Source: Orobanche coerulescens
Taxonomy: Eukaryota > Streptophyta > Magnoliopsida > Lamiales > Orobanchaceae
Assembly (NCBI GenBank): GCA_033398695.1
Contig: CM065811.1
Location: forward strand, 118,715,501-118,779,500
Direction: 5' to 3'
Length of the DNA: 64,000 nt
The position numbers and the translations under genes were made by a program. How positions within the stretch are numbered: position 1 is the first letter of the stretch; the number at the start of each line of letters is the position of its first letter. A model generated the notes under the pieces. That model saw only the letters and a program-made list of their open reading frames with translations, was not told the origin of the DNA and searched no databases. Positions 55,953 through 64,000 of the stretch are shown in pieces.

Positions 55953-58523
55953 CCAACACGAGGTGGAAAAACCCGTCCAATGATCCAGCGTCCTCAGCAT
56001 AGATCCCAAGATGATCCCGTCGGACCAACACGAGGTGGACATCTGATCCAGTGCCCTCAGCACAGATCACACGATCCCATCGGATCAACACAACACAAAC
56101 AACACAATTATGCATACACATATGCAAATCAAAGTGTTCATCAACATGAACAACACAACATGCACGAAAATATGACAAATCCACTAAGACGACCTCATGT
56201 TCGACAACATGAATGACAATATGCATGATCAAATCACTAACACTAACTGAATCGATATAAGATACTTGCGTCGAGTCCTTCGGGAGAAATCTCGATATCA
56301 AACCATCACCGACGATTATCCGTAATGCTCGGCTATCCAAACGTACCATGGACTACAAATACTCATATCCTTGTCTTTACCATAATGTAACCTCGATACC
56401 CGAATATGCCAATAACCGAAATAAATCACATACATTATGATTTAACTCCCAGAATCGGAATGACAACATATAATCATTGCGATATGCATTATAAACGAAA
56501 TGAAACTGAAACCATTCATTAAACATTATAACTGAGCAAGTAATAACTTGCCTCGATACCGATGAAGTCGTTACCAAATCCATTGCTGTCATCTACAAGT
56601 CCCTCGGCTCTGATCAATGCAATCTACGAACATTCTCGAATATGACCGCAAAGCATGGTTCTAATCACCGATCACTTACCACAACCTATGGCAATAATCA
56701 ATAAACAACAATCCGATAACAATCAATAACCTACATAACCAATCCACAAACCCAACGGTTCTACGACATCTCAGTTAAACATAAGTCTGAACAATCCAAC
56801 TCAAACCAGTACAAATTCACAACAACACGAAAATACTGCACTGTCTGCCTACTTAGCGCACGTTAAATGCATAACGTAGCGTCGCTAAGTTGCTCCTGTT
56901 AGCGTGCACTAGCTAGTAAGCTTAGCGTGCGCTAATGCTGTACAGTGGCATGCATTCCAAGTATCGTCTAACACTTCCATCATATCAATGATCGACTCAT
57001 CTCGATATTAAGGATTTCATAACATATTCGATTCCAACTTTAATCTTTAAACCCGAATCAACAAGATTCCTTCTTGTTCATATTTGGTAAATTCATAGAA
57101 CAATTTACCGGTTATTATCATGAATAATTATATTCCAAAATCATCCGAATTCACGTTCATAATCCATAAAATGACATAATCCGATGTCTTCTAACATCTA
57201 AAAATCCTTATTCATCATGTTCTTCGACATACAATTCATATAACTTCAAGAATCACAACAACACCACCATAATCGTTACCATACGAAGTAACCAACGACA
57301 AAACATCAAAAATCCGAATTAAAGAAGGGAAATACATCAACATATCTCTTGAATTCCATCCAAAACCATACAAAACATATCAATACTCATATATGAATAA
57401 CAACGTCATCATAATTCGGTAATCCATCTCCTAATCATACTTATTAACTTGTTTATATGATATTCATCAACTCAAGAACGTCAATCTCCAATTCAAAACG
57501 AAATCCAAAAGTGAAGAACTATTACCTTGTATAGACGAACCATGAAGGAGAACAATCAACTCCATTCCAAGAATCATCAATAATTTCAAGAACAAGACTT
57601 TATTCCATGTTCCTCAGCTTAATCTTTGTTAAAGATCATCATCTCTCTGTGTTTGGGACCTCAAACATCTCTCTAAAAACTCTCTCTCTCGGTTGCAAGG
57701 AAGGAATGGACGAAATGAAGGATAATGCCCAACTACACATATATATACTGTATATTATTAACGTGCGCTAACATCTTATGTTTAGCATGCGCAACAGCCT
57801 TAGCGTGCGCTAACTGACTTTGTTAGCGTGCGCTATCGCAGTCCAGAGGCTATTGTCTGGCTTCGTACATGTGCTTACGTACGTAATGCCCATGCATTAG
57901 CGTACGTAACTTCCACTGTCTAGCGTACGCAAGTCCTTGCATTTAGCGTGCGCTAATACCAGTTGACTTGCTATAGTCTACACCTACCACGAAGATGCTC
58001 ATGACCCACATGCCGAAAGCAGCCAATAAAGCCAAGATTCCCTGTTGACCGATCTGATTAGCGTGCGCTATAAATATACATTAGCGTGCGCTAATGGTTC
58101 ACAACAAACACCCGTTAACCTTGTCGGCACATGCGCCGAAAGTGACCGGGTCCACACATAGATTCCTTCTGATATGGTCTGTACTAGCGTGCGTTATCTT
58201 TTTCCTCTAGCGTGTGCTAAACCAGAACGATAGCGTGCGCTAGGCATGTACATTAGCGTGCGCTAATAATGTTACACTTAGCCATTTTCAGCTACTCTTG
58301 TCCAATGTCTCAACATACAGAATACGAACATATGGCATACTAAATACATATACTCAACACATTATATCCTTAAATACAATTGTCGACCAAATACAACAAT
58401 TATACCAATACTGACATCTCAGTCCTACATTTATTTTATCCATATTGTACAGATTCCACGTTGTACAACATATCTCGGATAAAATACTATTACACAACTG
58501 AAGTAGAAATTCCGGATATTACA
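55953..58523 (-). mobile_element. LTR I, part 2
   Basis: Continues LTR I after J, beginning with the second CCAAC copy, and ends CCGGATATTACA at 58523. The full LTR is about 3.7 kb. It contains repeat units with GATCCAG..CCTCAGCA near 55980 and 56043, a donor-like AAG|GTAATA at 57526/57525, a TATA box and a palindrome cluster. A smaller cluster of the same motif sits downstream at 56855-56935. No coding sequence. Confidence 0.85.
57739..58265 (-). promoter_or_regulatory. TATA box and TTAGCGTGCGCTAA cluster of LTR I
   Basis: GTATATATAT (57739-57748, minus) is preceded in element sense by about eleven copies or variants of TTAGCGTGCGCTAA (57757-58265), mixed with TACGTACGTAA words near 57875-57920. 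It is the same motif class as LTR E. Confidence 0.7.
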
Positions 58524-59755
58524 TTCTACACCACTTAAAATAAGTTTCGGTCTCGAAACTTGCAATCCGTCATAGAAACAAACAAACAAACAACCCACTT
58601 AACAAAAAAAAATATCCCAAAACCATCACAACAACGATCGATCATCACCATTACCGAACAACCAAAACAGCATACTTACCAATGCGCAAAGTCGACGATC
58701 TCCTGAGATACCAGCTAGTGACCTCACTGTAAGTCTCAATACGCTTACAGTCACGATTCCATGAGCCCCAACAAAATATATCATCTTCGGATGAAACAAT
58801 CTGCCCGAATCAAATCCTGTCTGCCTGATTACATAATCAAGTCCCAAATCCGATAAGACGAATAATACACAATACATCTGCAAAACAACTTCCCAAAATG
58901 ACACGAATCCCGAGACACCGACACAAAATCTGAACGCTCAGATGATCACCAACAATTATCAACCAATAAGTCAACTGAATTTATCATCGACATGATAAAT
59001 TCCAATATGACCGACCAGAGGTCAAAACACAATCAAGAATATCATCAACCTAATAGACTCACTATTACCAACGGATGATCAACAATATCCGAGAATACCT
59101 TCACACGGTAAGCTCCAACACGGTCAACATAGAACTACAGAAATCGATATACAAACGAATAAAGTTCTCAAAACGACACGCCAATCACATACAGTGTATC
59201 TCATTAATCATACTCTATTAGAGAACATACCCCTCGGCATACGAACAACCAATCGCAAATCGGCGAACATCCCAAATCATACATGGAGTGGAAACGACCG
59301 CTCAACATCTAAAACAACCAACATGGGGTCACCATCCCCAAATCTACAAAAGAAGTCATTCAAAAATCACTATGGTAAAAATCACGCTACTACCATACCG
59401 ATGGAATTACATAGCACATATGCCCCGATTTCGCAAAATCCAAAGTTCCAAAATTACATCCTGCGCATGAATCTACAACACGCAGCATGTTTCTCTTATC
59501 GGATAAATCAATCGATCATCCTTGCATAACCAAACGACCATACCAAAGTTCGGATCCCTATTCATCGTACCATAGGAATGTCATAACCAGTTCGCGAGTC
59601 ACACTCACAACTTCACCATGATATGCACTATGCATCAAATGCGTATGTACATAAATCATACTTTCAAAACTAGTTTGAAATCATATAGTCTCGTCAAGAA
59701 GACAAATTTTCAAAAGTTCTTTAAAAATTTTCAAAACTCAAAACATAAATTTTTG
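58524..59755 (-). other. Internal DNA of element I (non-coding 3' part)
   Basis: Begins with a purine tract and hairpin AAGTTTCG-GTCT-CGAAACTT (58542-58561). The rest is A-rich with short spurious ORFs and no retroelement domain. The right boundary, where plus-oriented LTR K1 begins, is approximate because no terminal motif marks it. Confidence 0.55.
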
Positions 59756-61470
59756 ATGTTTCGTATATTGGGATTCGTATTGATTATTTCATTGAGGGAT
59801 GATGATCCCAGGGCTGATTGTATTGAGATCATTGATCATGTTGATCATTTGTCGGGGATGATGATCCCATGATTGTTGTTTTGGATATCAATTAGTCATG
59901 CCGACTTTTCATTGTCTGTGTACCTTTGTTCACTTCGGTGAGTCTTTTGATCCTTATTGAATATGTGTTTCTTTGAGTTTCGTTGTCATGTTGCATCGTG
60001 ACATATCTGGAGTCATATTTGCGTTCCGATTGGATATCGTGTTGGATTTTTAGCCAGGCACATATATAGTCACGCGTGAATATTTTCCGTGAAGGGCTAT
60101 GCACACGAGACGTAGTTCGTTGAGGCTAATTAGGTACATTGTCCCACATATATCATGGATTCCGTATACAGGGTGGACATGTGCACTGATACATATTCGG
60201 ATCTGGCATACTATGACGTCCATCTTTGTGCCATACCATTTGGTTGTTCATAGTTCCATGTATGATTGGATGTGTTCGACGGTTTGCGACTGGTTGTTCA
60301 TACGCCCGAGGGGTATGTTCGAAAGTTGGTGTCATTTCTTTGAGATTCTTTATTGTTGATCGTTTGGAGTTTACCTTGTTATTGGTATTCTCGGTTATTG
60401 GTTGGTCCTTTGTTGATCATTTAGAGTTTACCTTGTTGATGGTATTCTTGGTTATTGGAGTTATCATGTAGATGATATTCTCAGTGATGTATCGGTTGAT
60501 CATTATTATTGATCGTATGAGCATTCAGACTGTATGTCGATGTTCGGGATTTGTTATCATTATCATGTGATAGTTGATCTACAGATATGTTGTTTATTAT
60601 TGGTTTATCCAGGTTGAGATTTGATTGTGTAATCCGACGGACAGGATTTGGCATAGATTGGATTATTTCCACACTTATGAGTTATGATGATGTTTTGAGG
60701 ATTGTTGGTATTTTTGGAATACAGTACAGATAATTGTTGTTGAGTTCATTTCGTCATTTGAGAATGCGAAATGTGAATTATGGTAAGGATTAATCTATTA
60801 TAGATTGTCGTGGATTGGTAAGATTATGACAGTAAGATTATGTTGGTAGAATTCTTACAGTATTATTACATTGGTATGTAATTATTTATGATGATATGAT
60901 CGATATCATTGTTGAGTATTGTGGTTGACCCCGTCGTGGGATTTATTTTTAGGTACTCGGAGATCGAGCTAGTAGCGGTCGTGAAGGGGTGATCTTCCCG
61001 GGCGATACTGGCTGTGGCATATTTTTGAGTATCGAGTATTCTTTTATGATTGTTTTATTCCACTGCAAATGTGTATTTTGAACTGTGTTTTATCCTTTGC
61101 GTGTGTACTTTAAAATGGATTTTCGGTAACTTTACCAACTCGTGTGTATTTTCAAAATGGCCTTTTGGCATTTTGCGAACTTGGGTTATTTCGTCAAACA
61201 CTTTTTCCTAACTATTTTATCGGTACGTTTAAGGGGTGGCTTAATGTACACTTTGAACTGTCGAGATTTGGCATTTCGCCTTGTATTTTCAAATGGTATT
61301 TTATGACGGTATTTGAGAACTGTGTTTTTGAAGATATTTTAGTATTTAAAATATTACCGTCATTGGCCTTTTGGCATTTTTAAACATTTTTGAAATGGTT
61401 TTTAGCCTGGTGGGTTCCGGCGCGGGACCCACGGCACTGTAATATCCCGAATGGTTTTGAGGGTGTTACA
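59756..61470 (+). mobile_element. LTR K1, 3' part (5' LTR of element K)
   Basis: Plus-oriented LTR sequence ending GAGGGTGTTACA at 61470, followed by a primer-binding site. It resembles the reverse of 42465-43599 (LTR I), with two GATGATGATCCCA units near 59797 and 59858. Its TGTAATACCC start, U3 and promoter are missing. Confidence 0.7.
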
Positions 61471-61858
61471 GAAGATGGTATCGGAGATTGTGTTCTGTGA
61501 AAACCCAGGCGTGTGTGTTATGTGGCTCTACCAGTACGGTAGCAGCGTGGTTTTTGAAAATGATTTTTCTGACTTTTGAGTCGAACCGATTTTTGGAGGT
61601 TCCAAATTTTTTGAGATTCTTTTCAAATTGCTATTTGTGATATTGGTGTGTGTTGGTATTGTATTGAGATTTCGTGTGGGAGTCGTGCTAGTATCACGGG
61701 AGATCATCGGCTTCACGCACCTGTAAGTATATTGGTTTAGTTATTCGCTTGTGGCGACGCTTGATTGTTTTTGTGATGAGTTGAGAATTTTGGATTTATT
61801 TGTTGTTGGTGACAGGTCGCAAGTTTCGAGGACGAAACTTATTTTAAGGGGGGTAGTA
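61471..61858 (+). mobile_element. Minimal 388-bp internal region of element K
   Basis: Contains in order: primer-binding site TGGTATCGGAGA (61476-61487), the shared leader motif (61681-61730), hairpin AAGTTTCG-AGGA-CGAAACTT (61821-61840) and polypurine tract TTTTAAGGGGGGTAG (61842 on). There is no coding sequence. Only cis-acting signals remain between the LTRs. Confidence 0.8.
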
Positions 61859-64000
61859 TGTAATACCCGGATTTTCAGTATATATTTTTCGCGTTATTTT
61901 ATCTGAGGTATATTGTATAGCTTGGTGTCTATACAGTATGGATAAAATAAATTGAGGACCGAGACAGTTATACTTGTGTAATTGGTGTTTTGATTGACAG
62001 TTATATTGAGGATATGTTGTATCAGATTGAACTGATTTGGATATCAGGTATATCATATGAGAATATTTTTGGGTTGAGTATATGTGTATTCAGTATGCCG
62101 TATGTTCGTATCCAGTATGTTGAGACGTTGGTCAAGAACAGTTGAATTTTGTCTAAGTATAGAGCCCTTAACGTATGCTAAGTTTAAGGACTTACGTACG
62201 CTAAATTATACTCTTTACGTATGTTATGTATAAGACATTACGTACGTAACAAGAGGAATCAGACAGGACCGAGTTGTGATCGGATAGTGGGGCCCATGGT
62301 CGGCGGCTTTCAGCGTGGATGTGGATAGGTGGGTCAACGGATGGATTTACGTACGCTATATAGGGTGTATTACGTACATAATATAACTATAATACTGTAG
62401 CAAGTCACCGTACGTATTATGTACGCAATGGAATAAGTGTTACGTACGTTACGGGGTGTCTGACCGAGTCGTGGCCGAGAGGACCTGTAGTGGCCGAGCA
62501 TGGTCGAAAGTGACTCGCAGGGATGGCCGATCGTGGTCGGCAGGGACTCGCTGGGGGCAAGGACTGGCCGATAACGTACGTAAGGTTGTGGCCGGTTATG
62601 GCCGTAAGGGACGGTTACGTACGTAAGCAGGTACCGGTTACGGCCGTAAGGGTGTCGGCCAAAATGTACGGGAGGGTAGGCCACGGCCGGTTACGGCCGT
62701 AAGGTACCGACAGGTCGTGCCTATTTAAGGCCTGGACCGGGTCACTTCGCCATTTTTCATTTTTCCTTCGTTTTTTCACGATTCCTTTAGCAAGAATTGA
62801 TGGATTTGAGTAAGAACATCATGTAGCAACATATTTGGAAGTTGGATTCGTGTTTAACATCTTCTTCCGCCCGGATCGAAGGTAAGAACACCTAAACACT
62901 TAGTTTTGGATATTTTTGGAGTTTCTTGATGTTTTGGCCGATTTCCTTCGTTTCAATTTCATATTTTTGATAGAACTTGGTTGTATACTCGAAATCATAC
63001 ATTACTCTTGAAGTTTTGTGGAACAAATTCGAGAATTTCTCCGTTAAATCGATTAAATTGGATTATGCCCTCAAAGTGTCCGATACAATGCTTCAATGAG
63101 GTAGAACTTGGGAAGTTCTATATGTTTTCATAGAATGGTGATTGAATTGATATTGTTTTGATGATTCTTGGTAATTACGGGAATTTTGTTAAGGGAAGAT
63201 AATGAATTGATGATCAAATGCCTTGATTATGTTGTTATGATTATGGAATCGTAGTATTCTCGATGTTCTTGGTGGTTTGTTGCGATTCATGATGTTATGA
63301 GAAGTATATGTTGAAGAACATGATTATATACAACTTGAATTGTGAATAAGGATTGTTTAGATGTTAGAACACATCGGATTATGTCGTTTGAGGATTTTGA
63401 ATGTGATTTCGGAATAAGTTGTGTTCTTAAGGAACTCTTGGATTATATGAATTGATGAACATGTTTAAGAGGTGTTGGTGTTTTAGATATGAATATGGAA
63501 TATTCATATTTAGAACTAAGTTATGTGTTTTGGTACAATATTCGTATAGGAATATGAATGTGGTTCTGGGTTTGATAAGATTATGATTCACTTTTGAGTT
63601 TGAGAATTCATACGTATTGAACAAGTGTTCAATTTGGATAATGGAATTATTTGAAACCTTTGGAATATGGTTATCTATAATGTTGAATTAATCGGATCGT
63701 CCCGATTGATGATGATAATCGGTAATTGGTTTTTAATATGATTATACAAGGAGGAAACTTGTAATCGTATTTAAGATTGAATTTGGAATCGGTAATGTTA
63801 GACCCTTGTTGGTTTAAATTGATTATTGATATGATCTTCGGATTGTGGAATTGTATTGTGGTTTTGAGTTCGTGTTTGATTGATTTGGGTTGTTTGGATT
63901 TTTATTTAATCGGGATATTGTAGAACCGTTGTGTTTGTTGATCGGTTATTGATTGTTATTTGTGATCATCGAGTTACGGCTTGTATCGTGGATATGAATT
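61859..64000 (+). mobile_element. LTR K2 (3' LTR of element K, runs off window)
   Basis: Starts TGTAATACCCGG after the polypurine tract. The palindrome region at 62165-62700 mixes TTACGTACGTAA and TTACGGCCGTAA. A TATA-like CTATTTAAGG at 62721 and a strong donor-like GAAG|GTAAGA at 62881/62882 follow. The rest (62890-64000) is AT-rich, non-coding LTR. Confidence 0.75.
62721..62730 (+). promoter_or_regulatory. TATA box of LTR K2
   Basis: CTATTTAAGG sits inside the short inverted pair GCCT..AGGC, about 20 bp downstream of the last TTACGGCCGTAA. Confidence 0.5.

Noticed and set aside
58626..58904. 92-codon minus ORF with hydrophobic text
   Set aside because: Isolated, without a recognised motif, in A-rich internal DNA of element I.

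Overview
The window looks like plant nuclear DNA, most likely a eudicot, and is almost entirely LTR retrotransposons nested in one another. I found no host protein gene, rRNA, tRNA or CRISPR array. All recognisable coding sequence is Ty1/Copia or Ty3/Gypsy gag, protease (PR), integrase (INT), reverse transcriptase (RT), RNase H, chromodomain or an Athila-type env-like ORF. All of it is broken by stops, frameshifts or truncation. Elements are lettered A to O for reference.

Layout. 1-1239: 5' LTR of a minus-strand Gypsy-type element (N). 1240-1738: Copia LTR end and primer-binding site (O). 1741-14131: start and 5' LTR of a minus-strand Gypsy element (D), interrupted by a large non-coding LTR element with three LTR copies (A/B/C, 2691-12717). 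14132-27690: integrase/chromodomain end and 3' LTR of a plus-strand chromovirus (E). Its LTR is interrupted by a 10.7-kb minus-strand element (F, 16477-27143) with an exact 5-bp target duplication GGTAT. 27691-32337: plus-strand Copia pol and 3' LTR (L). 32338-36211: minus-strand Copia gag/PR/INT (M). 36212-42464: minus-strand chromovirus with 3' LTR, pol and partial gag (H). 42465-43599 and 55953-58523: 3' LTR of another minus-strand Gypsy element (I), followed by its non-coding internal DNA to about 59755. 43600-55952: an Athila-like element with three LTRs (J), flanked by an exact CCAAC duplication. 59756-64000: a Gypsy-type LTR pair with only 388 bp between them (K).

The junctions give a nesting order. 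M was hit by L and by H. L was hit by E inside a gag zinc knuckle. E was hit by D in integrase and by F in the LTR. D was hit by A/B/C in its LTR. H was hit by I in gag, and I was hit by J in its LTR.

The main non-coding pattern is a shared promoter plan. In nine LTR groups a cluster of short CpG-rich palindromes or inverted pairs lies just upstream of a TATA box. The motif differs between groups and has been exchanged between two LTRs of one family (E and H). In seven of these groups a splice-donor-like AG|GT follows the TATA box by about 150-215 nt. Each gag or env-like start codon I can locate has a splice-acceptor-like site just before it. In J the cluster, TATA box and a predicted intron recur inside the element, ahead of the env-like ORF. 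A 7-8 bp hairpin stem before the polypurine tract and a leader motif after the primer-binding site are also shared between families. All positions were read by eye, so boundaries without TG/CA ends or target duplications are approximate.
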